A stretch of 16,536 nucleotides of DNA, from positions 1-16,536 of the forward strand of contig DATCLO010000165.1 of NCBI GenBank assembly GCA_036563875.1, written 5' to 3'. Below the pieces are notes generated by a model. That model did no database searches, was not told the origin of the DNA, and saw only the letters and a program-made list of their open reading frames with translations. The stretch comes from ZC4RG29 sp036563875. Lineage in GTDB: Bacteria; Bacteroidota; Bacteroidia; Cytophagales; Cyclobacteriaceae. How positions within the stretch are numbered: position 1 is the first letter of the stretch; each line of letters opens with the position of its first letter. Position numbers and translations under genes: made by a program. Shown in pieces: positions 6,151 through 13,566 of this stretch.

Positions 6151-8853
6151 ATGAAGTGGATTCTACTGGCTGTGTTGGTGGCTTTTGTGATTCCGGCGAG
6201 TGCCTCCCATATCGTCGGAGGGGAGTTCGAATTGATCTACCTTTCCAGTTACAACTACCGTATTAACCTTGTCCTTTATTTTGATGAGCTGAACGGATCG
6301 CCTGCTGCCCGCGACCCTAATGTTACCGCTAGAATTTACAGGAAACGGGACAACATGCTCATACGCGATCTGTTTCTTCCGAGGATATCGCAAACAAGCG
6401 TAAACTACACGCAACCGGAATGTTCCAATGGAGAGATCGTAACAACAAAGATCGTTTACTCCGATGTATTCTTTTTGCCCCCGGAGTTCTATAGTGACCC
6501 TGGTGGGTATTACCTGGTGTGGGAACGATGCTGCCGGAATTATTCCATTACCAACATCTACAGCAATGATCCGCTCGTGGGCATATACGCCGGACAGACT
6601 TTTTACCTGGAATTTCCTCCGGTTGCCAGGGATGGGGAGCCGTTCATTAACTCGAGTCCGCGACTTTTCCCACCCCTCAACGACTATGCGTGCCCGAACC
6701 GTCCTTACTATGTAGACTTCGCGGGTGTGGACGATGACAACGACTCACTGGTTTACTCGCTCGTTACGCCATTGAATACGAAGTCAGGTGACGCACTCCC
6801 GGGGTCAGGACCTCGACCTTATCCTGACGTCACATGGCGGCCGCCGTTTGGTCCCAACAATGTTATGAATGGAAATCCTGATCTTAGGATTTCCGAAGAC
6901 GGGTTTATCACGGTTACTCCAACTATGCAAGGACTGTTTGTCTTTGCCGTGAAATGTGAGGAGTTCCGCGACGGTGTGAAGATTGGAGAAGTTCGCCGCG
7001 ATTTTCAGATGCTTGTTGTCGACCGATGTCCGCAAGCCGAGCCACCACAAATACTCGGCAAGAAGAGTTCCGATCCTGATTTCATCTACGATGAAACCAT
7101 GACGGTATCATTCAGCAATTCCGTAGCGGATGAGGAACGATGTATTCAGGTTGAAGTATCCGATCCAGACGCATACAAACAGGACGAGGATTTTCAGGAG
7201 CATATTAAGATCAAAGCGATACCACTGGGATTTAAGAATGACGTATCAAGTGTGCTGCCGGAAATTACTTCGGCAACACTAACGAATGGTGAAACGCGCG
7301 TCTTCGATATTTGTTTCCCGGATTGCCCATACCTTCCGGACGGTGGACCTTATACTATAGGTATCGTTGCCTATGATGACGCGTGCAGCCTTCCGCTGTT
7401 TGATACCCTGAAGGTGACGGTAAATGTACAACCACCGCCGAATAACGAACCATATTTCGTTACCCCTGACGTCACCGAAGCATTGGTGGAGGGCACACAA
7501 AAATCGTGGCCAATTGAGGCCCGCGATGACGATGGAGACCCCCTCTTTATTCGCCTTGTTCCCGTGGGATTTACAGCGGAGGAGGCGGGAATGAGCTTTG
7601 TGATTGAACAGCAACAAAACGGCCTGGCGAAAGGTAGGCTGACGTGGGACACGTATTGTGATATTTACAATTTCACGGAGCGCACGGATTTTGAGGTGCT
7701 GGTTGTGGCTGAAGATGCAGACTACTGCAATCTCAATAACGCGGCGATCATGAAGTTCGATCTTAAGGTACTGCTGCCGGCCAATGGACTTCCTACCATC
7801 GACACCGACCTTACTCCTGATCCCGCCGAACGCTTTGTTACTGACGTCAAACGTGAGGTGTTCGAAAGTCTTGTGTTTAATGTAACAGGTGCCGATCCCG
7901 ATAATGACCTGGTAGGCCTTCGAGTTGAAGGAGTCGGCTTTAATATCTCACACTACAACATCACCTTTGAGCCCGCGACTGGTCAGGGCCAGGTAACCTC
8001 ACAGTTCCGCTGGGATATTTCGTGTGATAATCTTGATCTTGACAAGAAGGACACTTTCAATTTTCGGTTTTTTGTCGTCGACCAGGCAAATAAATGCGGG
8101 TTCGTTAACACCGACACGGTAGACGTTTTTGTCAAGGTCGAGGCTCCCCCAAATTCGGCCCCGACCCTCGTGTATAACAGCTTGAACGAGGTGCACACAT
8201 TTGTTAATGGAAGCATGACTGCCCTGCTGGGTGAGCAGATTGATATTTCCCTTGCCGGAACAGACCCTGACAACGTTCCCACACCTGATCTGCTAAAACT
8301 GGAACTCATTGAAGCCACCGGCACTGTGGAGCCTGAGGGCTATATCTTTGCACCGGCCGAAGGCATGGGAAGTGTGAATACCACGTTCTCCTGGTTGCCA
8401 GACTGTTCCATATTCAAAGAGGGCGTTTACGAGAATCAGTATGAATTCAAATTCCGTGTGTACGACAGCCGATGCTGGAACGTAAAGGGAGACACAGTCG
8501 TCGTCAATATTACCATCCGCGACGTGGAGTCCGACCTTGATGCATTTAACCCCCCCAACATCATAACGCCCAACGGGGATGGCTGCAACGACTTCTTTGC
8601 TTTCGAAGGATTCGAACCCGCTACCGGCCCGTGTGCCGCGGACAAGCCGGAGGCCATTATACGCTTCCCGAAGGACAACTGTCTCCGCCAGTTCGAAGCG
8701 ATCCGCATCTACAATCGATGGGGTAACCTCGTCTACGAGAGCTTTAGCCGCGATTTCCGCTGGTACGCAAAGGATCAACCCAGCGGCGTGTATTACTACT
8801 CACTGTTCTTTACGGACAAGGAATTCAAGGGCAGCGTCACGGTCCGATACTGA
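6151..8853 (+). CDS. Large secreted multi-domain protein with CHU_C gliding-motility / T9SS type B sorting domain
   Basis: The 900-residue product has a Sec signal peptide (MKWILLAVLVAFVIPASA, cut before Ser19) followed by SHIVGGEF, a start I recall as typical of Cytophagales surface proteins of this type. The C-terminus (803-900: NIITPNGDGCNDFF…IRIYNRWGNLVYES…PSGVYYYSLFF…FKGSVTVRY) is a textbook CHU_C domain, which directs passage through the type IX secretion system. The middle is beta-rich and built of Ig/cadherin-like modules. Each carries an Asp-rich DxDxD motif (DDDNDSLVY, DDDGDPL, DPDNDL, DPDNVP), suggesting calcium binding. A conserved Cys recurs at 392, 503, 625 and 752, and the last three lie four residues after a Trp (499, 621, 748). 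The cell-surface role, adhesion or matrix, is inferred. A TATATTTA -7-like word sits at 6126-6133. The stop is three bases from the convergent next gene. Confidence 0.9.
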   Translation: MKWILLAVLVAFVIPASASHIVGGEFELIYLSSYNYRINLVLYFDELNGSPAARDPNVTARIYRKRDNMLIRDLFLPRISQTSVNYTQPECSNGEIVTTKIVYSDVFFLPPEFYSDPGGYYLVWERCCRNYSITNIYSNDPLVGIYAGQTFYLEFPPVARDGEPFINSSPRLFPPLNDYACPNRPYYVDFAGVDDDNDSLVYSLVTPLNTKSGDALPGSGPRPYPDVTWRPPFGPNNVMNGNPDLRISEDGFITVTPTMQGLFVFAVKCEEFRDGVKIGEVRRDFQMLVVDRCPQAEPPQILGKKSSDPDFIYDETMTVSFSNSVADEERCIQVEVSDPDAYKQDEDFQEHIKIKAIPLGFKNDVSSVLPEITSATLTNGETRVFDICFPDCPYLPDGGPYTIGIVAYDDACSLPLFDTLKVTVNVQPPPNNEPYFVTPDVTEALVEGTQKSWPIEARDDDGDPLFIRLVPVGFTAEEAGMSFVIEQQQNGLAKGRLTWDTYCDIYNFTERTDFEVLVVAEDADYCNLNNAAIMKFDLKVLLPANGLPTIDTDLTPDPAERFVTDVKREVFESLVFNVTGADPDNDLVGLRVEGVGFNISHYNITFEPATGQGQVTSQFRWDISCDNLDLDKKDTFNFRFFVVDQANKCGFVNTDTVDVFVKVEAPPNSAPTLVYNSLNEVHTFVNGSMTALLGEQIDISLAGTDPDNVPTPDLLKLELIEATGTVEPEGYIFAPAEGMGSVNTTFSWLPDCSIFKEGVYENQYEFKFRVYDSRCWNVKGDTVVVNITIRDVESDLDAFNPPNIITPNGDGCNDFFAFEGFEPATGPCAADKPEAIIRFPKDNCLRQFEAIRIYNRWGNLVYESFSRDFRWYAKDQPSGVYYYSLFFTDKEFKGSVTVRY

Positions 8854-8856
8854 GTG

Positions 8857-9171
8857 TTACTGCGATTGCTTCTTCCGAAGCAAAGTGTCATAGACCTCCT
8901 TAGCCTGGGCACTTACGGACTTTGACTCAGCACTGATGAGTTTGCTGTGCTTATCCATCAGGTCCGAGTAAAAATCAAACACGTCGTCATTGCTGGGATC
9001 CAGGCCAACCGTTTGAAGAATGGGATGATCCAGGTGGGGCTGAAAAAAGGAATACTCGAGGCCAAGCTCGTGGAGGGTATTAAAGAACCTCCTGCTTTTT
9101 AATTCCTCACCGATCAGCGTGAGCGCAAACGCAGTATTATCTGGGCGATCAGTATTACGATGGTGGGTCAT
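8857..9171 (-). CDS. Small hypothetical protein divergent from modE
   Basis: This 104-residue product was not recognised. The start chosen is the ATG with first base 9171 (MTHHRNTDRPDNTAFAL…). The frame stays open to 9438, but the extra 89 residues would run antisense through modE, across the palindrome, and are Ser/Arg-rich low-quality sequence, so they are rejected. The protein is charged, has no signal peptide or membrane helix and appears mostly helical. It contains aromatic and acidic patches (LGLEYSFFQPHLDHPILQ; DDVFDFYSDLMDKHSKL) and a Lys-rich end (LLRKKQSQ), with no cysteine. It shares a 136-base divergent promoter region with modE, which contains a perfect 27-base palindrome. A role tied to molybdate or to the modE regulator is possible but is only a guess from position. 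Confidence 0.65.
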   Translation of the reverse strand: MTHHRNTDRPDNTAFALTLIGEELKSRRFFNTLHELGLEYSFFQPHLDHPILQTVGLDPSNDDVFDFYSDLMDKHSKLISAESKSVSAQAKEVYDTLLRKKQSQ

Positions 9172-9225
9172 AGAGAGCAACTTTTTGCGGTTGAAAGTAT
9201 AAAAAATGGCGCGGTTAAGGCAAAA

Positions 9226-9252
9226 AATAATGTGACTAAAAGTCACATTATT
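9226..9252. promoter_or_regulatory. Perfect inverted repeat in divergent promoter, probable operator
   Basis: AATAATGTGACT and AGTCACATTATT form a perfect 12-base inverted repeat around AAA. The centre (9239) is 68 bases from the first base of the small gene (9171) and 69 from that of modE (9308), so one bound dimer could control both. The core TGTGA…TCACA resembles a CRP/FNR half-site pair but with a 7-base rather than 6-base spacer. On the minus strand a T-run follows the stem, so a terminator shape is possible, yet no minus-strand gene lies upstream to terminate. Operator is the preferred reading. Confidence 0.65.
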
Positions 9253-9294
9253 CGCCGACCTCTTTTCCATCCTGCTGCTACGCCGGGAAACCGT

Positions 9295-9302
9295 TACCTT
9301 TG
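9295..9302 (+). promoter_or_regulatory. Possible -7 promoter element for modE
   Basis: TACCTTTG is a perfect match to the Bacteroidota TAnnTTTG -7 element. It ends five bases before the modE ATG, which would give a leaderless or nearly leaderless transcript. No TTTG at the -33 spacing was found. Confidence 0.4.
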
Positions 9303-9307
9303 TGTTT

Positions 9308-9649
9308 ATGAAGAAAAAGGAAATTCGCTTTCGCTGCTGGGTTGACGTCGACGGCGAACGGTTTTTCGGGCCCGGCCCGGCCCAGCTCCTGCGGCTGATA
9401 GAGGAGACAGGGTCAATTTCTAAGGCGGCCCAGGCCATGGGGATGTCCTACCGTAAAGCCTGGGACATTGTGGACAACGTTAACACGAGGGGTCGCAAGC
9501 CCTTCGTCACGGCCCAGAAAGGTGGCCAGCGCGGCGGGGGAGCCCAACTTACGGAAACAGGTAGAAAGGCGCTGGAGGCCTATGAGAAACTTGCCGGCAA
9601 GATTGAGAAGATTGTACGCGCCGAAAGGGCCCTGCTCCGATTTATCTGA
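9308..9649 (+). CDS. modE: ModE-type winged-helix regulator, DNA-binding domain only
   Basis: The 113-residue product starts at the ATG at 9308; a GTG two codons upstream is less likely. It matches the N-terminal DNA-binding half of ModE, the repressor of molybdate-uptake genes. The order is beta strands (IRFRCWVDVDGERFFGPG), the helix-turn-helix (about 34-58, GSISKAAQAMGMSYRKAWDIVD), then the wing (GGQRGGGAQLTETG, about 72-85) and a dimerisation helix (86-112). E. coli ModE has about 260 residues with two C-terminal Mop/TOBE domains that bind molybdate. Here the protein ends after the dimer helix, so it has no molybdate sensor of its own. Single-domain ModE proteins are known in other bacteria. 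modABC follow on the same strand after 101 bases, and a ModE box precedes modA, which supports the assignment strongly. Confidence 0.92.
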   Translation: MKKKEIRFRCWVDVDGERFFGPGPAQLLRLIEETGSISKAAQAMGMSYRKAWDIVDNVNTRGRKPFVTAQKGGQRGGGAQLTETGRKALEAYEKLAGKIEKIVRAERALLRFI

Positions 9650-9706
9650 CCCACCCGAATAGCTCACGACTCCGCACGCATATTGTGAGACAATCCCTAT
9701 CTTTAT

Positions 9707-9732
9707 TCGTTATATAATACTATATATAACGA
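9707..9732. promoter_or_regulatory. ModE-binding site (ModE box) upstream of modA
   Basis: TCGTTATATA and TATATAACGA form a perfect 10-base inverted repeat with a 6-base spacer. From memory, the E. coli ModE consensus is ATCGNTATATA-N6-TATATAACGAT, which this matches at almost every position. It ends 18 bases before the modA ATG. A -7-like word TATCTTTA at 9698-9705 would place the transcription start inside the box, so binding would repress modABC. The binding itself is inferred from the motif and from the adjacent modE. Confidence 0.88.
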
Positions 9733-9750
9733 TCTTAAACTACCGTTGCG

Positions 9751-10509
9751 ATGAGATTCCGGACATATGTAGCCATTTTGGGATTGATGATGTTTGGGGG
9801 AAAGTCCTGGAGTCAGGAGCGCATACGCATCGCAGCAGCGTCCGACATGAAGTATGCGATGGACTCTCTGGTGCAGGCGTTTGAAGCAAAGCACGCGGGC
9901 GTGGTCGACGTCACCTACGGTTCATCCGGAAAGCTCACCGAACAGATTTTCAATGGCGCTCCGTTTGACATTTTCTTTTCAGCCGATATGGCCTACGTTG
10001 AACTGCTGCGATCGCGAAACCAAGCTGCGTCTGAGATTTATCCATACGCAACAGGACACCTGGCATTGTGGAGCAGCAAGGTCAACCCGGAAACCCGAAA
10101 AATGCAAACGCTCACAGATGCTTCAATTAACCGGATAGCAATAGCCAATCCGCAACACGCGCCCTACGGAGAACGCGCGATGGAAGCGCTGAAATATTTT
10201 GGACTAACGGATGCTGTGAAAGCAAAGCTGGTCTACGGTCAGAACGTTGCACAGGCTGCACAGTTCGTTTTGTCGGGAGCAGCGGATGCCGCGATCATTG
10301 GCCTGTCCACTGTTCGATCGAAGGCCATGCAGCAGAGTGGGGGAGCTTACTACCTTATCCCCGAGCAGAGCCACGAGCCGCTTGTGCAGGGTGCTGTCAT
10401 TACACGATATGGCAGCGACAAAAAACTTGTGCATGCGTTTTTTGAATACATAAAAAGCCCCGCAGCTGTCGCCATCCTTTCGTATTATGGCTTTTCCAAA
10501 CCAGAATGA
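9751..10509 (+). CDS. modA: Molybdate ABC transporter substrate-binding protein
   Basis: The 252-residue product is the periplasmic molybdate/tungstate receptor of the ModABC importer. It has a signal peptide (MRFRTYVAILGLMMFGGKSW, likely cut near residue 21, before Gln22) and no lipobox. Family blocks are IRIAAASDMKYAMD (25-38, with the first oxyanion-binding Ser31), TYGSSGKLTEQI (55-66, with Ser58/Ser59), NGAPFDIFFSAD (68-79) and IANPQHAPYGERAMEAL in the second lobe. Tyr residues near AIIGLSTV and GGAYYLIP complete the binding cleft. It begins 18 bases after the ModE box and overlaps modB by 4 bases (ATGA). Expression is therefore probably repressed by ModE when molybdate is plentiful. Confidence 0.95.
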   Translation: MRFRTYVAILGLMMFGGKSWSQERIRIAAASDMKYAMDSLVQAFEAKHAGVVDVTYGSSGKLTEQIFNGAPFDIFFSADMAYVELLRSRNQAASEIYPYATGHLALWSSKVNPETRKMQTLTDASINRIAIANPQHAPYGERAMEALKYFGLTDAVKAKLVYGQNVAQAAQFVLSGAADAAIIGLSTVRSKAMQQSGGAYYLIPEQSHEPLVQGAVITRYGSDKKLVHAFFEYIKSPAAVAILSYYGFSKPE

Positions 10510-11180
10510 TGCTTGATTTCGGACCCTTTATACTCACGCTCAAGCTTTCGGTGATCACCACGGTGCTGCTGTTTATCATGGGTGTGCCTATCGCATACTG
10601 GCTGGCCTATAGTCGCAGCAGGATAAAAGTGTTGGTGGAGGCGTTGGTAGCTTTGCCCATCGTACTTCCTCCTTCCGTTTTGGGTTTCTATTTACTTCTC
10701 GCATTCAGTCCGCAAAATGTGTTTGGCAAATGGCTTGACCAGTACATGGACATGCAGCTTGTGTTCACATTTCCGGGTCTTGTTATTGCCTCACTGCTTT
10801 ATAGTTTACCATTTATGGTACAGCCGATACAATCTGGATTTCAGCAGCTGCCACGTTCCCTTATGGAAGCGTCTTACACGCTGGGGAAAGGGAGAATGAC
10901 CACCCTGCTGCGGGTGCTGTTGCCAAACGCCCGCGTGTCGATCATTACCGGCTGTATCCTGGCATTTGCCCATACCATCGGAGAATTTGGTGTAGTGTTG
11001 ATGGTTGGCGGCAACATTCCTGGCGAAACGAGGGTCGTTTCCATCGCCATATACGATGAAGTGGAAGCGATGAATTACGATACAGCCGGCATCTATTCAG
11101 CGATCTTGCTTGCCTTTTCTTTCCTTGTTTTGGTGACGGTCTACCTGATCAACTTTAGTCAACGAAGCGAAGTGCGATGA
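10506..11180 (+). CDS. modB: Molybdate ABC transporter permease
   Basis: The 224-residue product is the membrane subunit of the molybdate importer and works as a dimer. It shows about five to six hydrophobic helices, beginning with FILTLKLSVITTVLLFIMGVPIAYWLAY. It carries the EAA loop that docks on the ATPase (LMEASYTLGKGRMTTLLRVLLP, near residues 119-140, with the conserved Gly and LP). The segment AHTIGEFGVVLMVGGNIPG is a strong ModB signature. The start overlaps the modA stop and the stop overlaps the modC start by 4 bases each, so the three proteins are probably made in matched amounts. The alternative ATG at 10509 changes the product by one residue only. Confidence 0.95.
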   Translation: MMLDFGPFILTLKLSVITTVLLFIMGVPIAYWLAYSRSRIKVLVEALVALPIVLPPSVLGFYLLLAFSPQNVFGKWLDQYMDMQLVFTFPGLVIASLLYSLPFMVQPIQSGFQQLPRSLMEASYTLGKGRMTTLLRVLLPNARVSIITGCILAFAHTIGEFGVVLMVGGNIPGETRVVSIAIYDEVEAMNYDTAGIYSAILLAFSFLVLVTVYLINFSQRSEVR

Positions 11181-11866
11181 TCGAAATGCACGTAACCCGG
11201 AAGTTGCAGGGCGCCGATGGCGAGTTCAACCTGAATGTCAGCCTCAGCATTGGAGAAGGTGAGCTTGTTGCATTATACGGTCCGACAGGTTCAGGCAAGT
11301 CAAGCATCCTGCGCATGATCGCCGGCTTGATGAGTCCAGACGAAGGTTTCATCAAGGTGGGTGGTGATCCGTGGTTCGATCATGAGAAGAAACTGAACAT
11401 ACCTCCTCAGGATAGGGATGTTGGAATGGTGTTCCAGGAGTATTCGCTCTTTCCCAACATGACCGTGCGAGGCAATCTGGAATTTGCGTTGAGCAAGAAT
11501 GGCGACAAGAGTATGGTGGAGGAGTTGCTTGACGTGATCGAGCTGCGCGGACTCCAGGACAGGCGCCCTGTGTTGTTGTCCGGTGGACAGAAGCAGCGTG
11601 TTGCGCTGGCGCGGGCGTTGGTAAGAAGACCAAGACTGCTTTTGCTGGACGAGCCGCTTTCTGCTCTTGACTTCGAAATGAGATCTCGTCTTCAGGAGTA
11701 TATCATCATGTGCCACCGGCGCATGAACCTGACAACGATACTCGTTACGCACGATTATCCGGAAGTGCTCAAGCTTTCGAAGCGCATACTGGTGCTGGCC
11801 GGTGGCGGCGTCGCGTACGATGGTCCTCCGGAAACTTTTCTTAACAGAATGGAAAGCAGCGGATAG
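11177..11866 (+). CDS. modC: Molybdate ABC transporter ATP-binding protein lacking the Mop domain
   Basis: The 229-residue product is the cytoplasmic ATPase of the importer. All nucleotide-binding motifs are present: Walker A GPTGSGKSS (35-43), Q-loop Gln87 (VFQEYSLFP), signature LSGGQ (134-138), Walker B LLLLDEP (154-160), D-loop SALD (162-165) and H-loop His192 (VTHDY). E. coli ModC is about 350 residues because a C-terminal Mop/TOBE domain follows; here the chain ends right after the ATPase core (…DGPPETFLNRMESSG). Short ModC forms occur in other lineages, so this need not be a truncation. It is last in the operon, and its stop lies 6 bases from the convergent yghX-like gene, with no evident terminator between them. 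Confidence 0.94.
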   Translation: MIEMHVTRKLQGADGEFNLNVSLSIGEGELVALYGPTGSGKSSILRMIAGLMSPDEGFIKVGGDPWFDHEKKLNIPPQDRDVGMVFQEYSLFPNMTVRGNLEFALSKNGDKSMVEELLDVIELRGLQDRRPVLLSGGQKQRVALARALVRRPRLLLLDEPLSALDFEMRSRLQEYIIMCHRRMNLTTILVTHDYPEVLKLSKRILVLAGGGVAYDGPPETFLNRMESSG

Positions 11867-11872
11867 TATTTT

Positions 11873-12760
11873 CTACGAAAGGTGCTTTTTGAAGAACTCA
11901 ATCGTTCGTTGCCATGCGAGTTCGGCAGCAGCCTTGTCGTACCTACCTGTAGTGTCGTTGTGGAATCCGTGATTCGTGTCAGGATACATGTATGCTTCGT
12001 ATACCTTACCGTGCTGCTTGAGCGCAGCTTCATACGCAGGCCATCCTTCGTTTACCCTGGTATCGAGCGACGCGTAGTGCAGCTGTAGAGGTGCATTTAT
12101 TTGAGGAACCGTATCAGCGGGAGGTTGACCTCCGTAGAATGGCACTGCCGCTCCCAGGTCAGGAACGCGCACAGCCATCATGTTGGCGATCCATCCACCA
12201 AAGCAGAAGCCAACGACGCCCGCTTTGCCAGTGCACCATTCGTGTTTTTTCAGGTATTCAAATCCTGCGATAAAGTCTTCCAGCATTTCGTTGCGATCGC
12301 GTTTCGACTGCAGTGCGCGACCATCGTCGTCGTTACCAGGATAGCCTCCCAGTGGAGTAAGTGCGTCAGGCGCCAAAGAAACAAATCCGGCCAGGGCAGC
12401 GCGACGCCCTACGTCCGCGATATGCGGATTGAGGCCACGATTTTCATGAACGACAACTATCCCCGGTAATTTGCCACTTGCATTCTTCGGTCGGCAAAGT
12501 TGAGCGTTTATCTTGCCGCCACCTTTTGGTGATTCGTAGGTGATGGTTTGAATTGTCAGACGTGGATCGTCTTGTGGAACCTGGATCTTGCTGACGTAAT
12601 CAGGCATTACCGCGCTCATCAGTGAGGCAAGGGTGACGCCGCCCACAGCGTATGCGGAAAGCCGGTCGATGAATTCTCTCCGATCTATGCGGTTGTGCGC
12701 ATAGTCATCGTACAGCTGGAAAACTTCCTGACTGATTTGGTCTTTTCTGAGTTGGTTCAT
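11873..12760 (-). CDS. yghX: YghX-type dienelactone hydrolase family protein with twin-arginine-like leader
   Basis: The 295-residue alpha/beta hydrolase closely follows the E. coli YghX pattern, including PGNDDDGRALQ, AGVVGFCFGG, DTRVNEGWPAYEAALK and YPDTNHGFHND. The likely triad is Cys186 (GFCFGG), Asp233 (LDTRV) and His264 (NHGF), and Glu106 (VVHENRGLN) matches the glutamate that primes the Cys in dienelactone hydrolase. The N-terminus has DRREFIDRLSAYAVGG (27-41) followed by a hydrophobic stretch. It resembles a Tat signal, although it lies about 27 residues in, as in YghX relatives. The true substrate of YghX proteins is not known to me; hydrolysis of dienelactone is a family guess. It lies downstream of the VOC gene on the same strand with a 154-base gap. 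Confidence 0.9.
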   Translation of the reverse strand: MNQLRKDQISQEVFQLYDDYAHNRIDRREFIDRLSAYAVGGVTLASLMSAVMPDYVSKIQVPQDDPRLTIQTITYESPKGGGKINAQLCRPKNASGKLPGIVVVHENRGLNPHIADVGRRAALAGFVSLAPDALTPLGGYPGNDDDGRALQSKRDRNEMLEDFIAGFEYLKKHEWCTGKAGVVGFCFGGWIANMMAVRVPDLGAAVPFYGGQPPADTVPQINAPLQLHYASLDTRVNEGWPAYEAALKQHGKVYEAYMYPDTNHGFHNDTTGRYDKAAAELAWQRTIEFFKKHLS

Positions 12761-12914
12761 GATGGCGATGGTTTTATGGGTTGCGGAGAACTACGGGCCG
12801 CACTTCCGGGTCTGGTAACTAAAGCTACAACCGAACCGCTTAGGATCAAAGTATGATCATGCGTGCGGGAACGAATATTGACGCGCGGCCTTATTGCGTG
12901 AAATCCCGTCGCTG
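12761..12914. other. Intergenic segment upstream of the yghX-like gene
   Basis: This is a 154-base gap between two minus-strand genes. It presumably holds the yghX-like promoter, but no clean -33/-7 pair, hairpin or small gene was recognised. Only short palindromic words such as ATGATCAT (12853-12860) were seen. Confidence 0.4.
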
Positions 12915-13409
12915 TTAGCGATTCAGCTCCGCCAGCAGACTTTCCAAATTCAGCGGATGCGTGTACATGTCGATGGACCCGTCCGGTTTGGTCGGCCAGA
13001 GTTCACGTGGGCGGTCCCAGTACAATTCGACCCCGTTGCCGTCGGGATCGTCAAGATAAATGGCCTCCGAGACGCCGTGATCTGATGCTCCTGTAAGGGG
13101 ATAGCGATGTCGCCGCAGTCTGTCAAAGATCACTGCGAGGTCCCGTCGCGTAGGGTAGAGGATGGCCGTGTGATAGAGACCCACGCCGAAACGTGGCGCA
13201 GGGGGAGCGCCCTGGCTGTGCCATGTGTTCAGTCCGATGTGGTGATGATATCCGCCGGCGGAAATAAATGCCGCCTGCTCACCATACATGGTGACAAGTT
13301 CGAATCCAAGCAGGTCGCGATAAAAGCGAAGCGCACGATCAAGGTCAGAGACTTTAAGATGGACGTGCCCGATGCGCGTCTGCGCGGGAACCCGGTATTC
13401 GTCTGACAT
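12915..13409 (-). CDS. VOC-superfamily protein similar to CatE-type catechol 2,3-dioxygenase / glyoxalase
   Basis: The 164-residue product is a vicinal-oxygen-chelate fold protein with two beta-alpha-beta-beta-beta modules. The metal ligands can be read at His15 (TRIGHVHLKV), His80 (GLYHTAI) and Glu128 (NGVELYW). Characteristic words are SDLDRALRFYRDLLGFEL (21-38), SAGGYHHHIGLNTW and DHGVSEAIYLDDPDGNG. These are shared with bacterial proteins often annotated as CatE-like dioxygenases, but B. subtilis CatE is about twice this length. Without biochemical data, dioxygenase, glyoxalase and isomerase activity all remain possible. It is transcribed divergently from the lipoprotein gene across a 157-base region. 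The downstream yghX-like gene could suggest an aromatic pathway, but the evidence is thin. Confidence 0.87.
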   Translation of the reverse strand: MSDEYRVPAQTRIGHVHLKVSDLDRALRFYRDLLGFELVTMYGEQAAFISAGGYHHHIGLNTWHSQGAPPAPRFGVGLYHTAILYPTRRDLAVIFDRLRRHRYPLTGASDHGVSEAIYLDDPDGNGVELYWDRPRELWPTKPDGSIDMYTHPLNLESLLAELNR

Positions 13410-13566
13410 GAATTTGTAGCTGTTTGATAGCTAATATAACAGATATACAACCCGATTAGTGTCGATAAGCCTGCGAGTTTTTTTTCTTGTTGTCGATGTC
13501 ATATTTTGCTTATTTCCCTCGTATACTTGCAACCCAAAATTCCAATCACCCCTTTAACACATTCCC

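Noticed and set aside
9231..9247. Standard CRP site (TGTGA-N6-TCACA)
   Set aside because: The spacer is 7 bases, not 6, so it does not fit the usual CRP geometry.
9226..9252. Rho-independent terminator on the minus strand
   Set aside because: A T-run follows the stem, but no minus-strand gene ends there. The position between two divergent starts fits an operator better.
9172..9438. N-terminal extension of the small gene divergent from modE (89 more residues)
   Set aside because: It would run antisense through modE and the palindrome, and the residues are Ser/Arg-rich with no family pattern. The ATG at 9171 gives a more natural protein.
9682..9694. ATTGT-GAG-ACAAT small palindrome upstream of modA as an operator
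   Set aside because: Five-base arms are expected by chance in a window of this size, and the ModE box nearby explains regulation better.
11873..13409. Aromatic-degradation operon (CatE-like plus dienelactone hydrolase)
   Set aside because: The two genes are 154 bases apart, the hydrolase is of the YghX type with unknown substrate, and no other catabolic gene is near.
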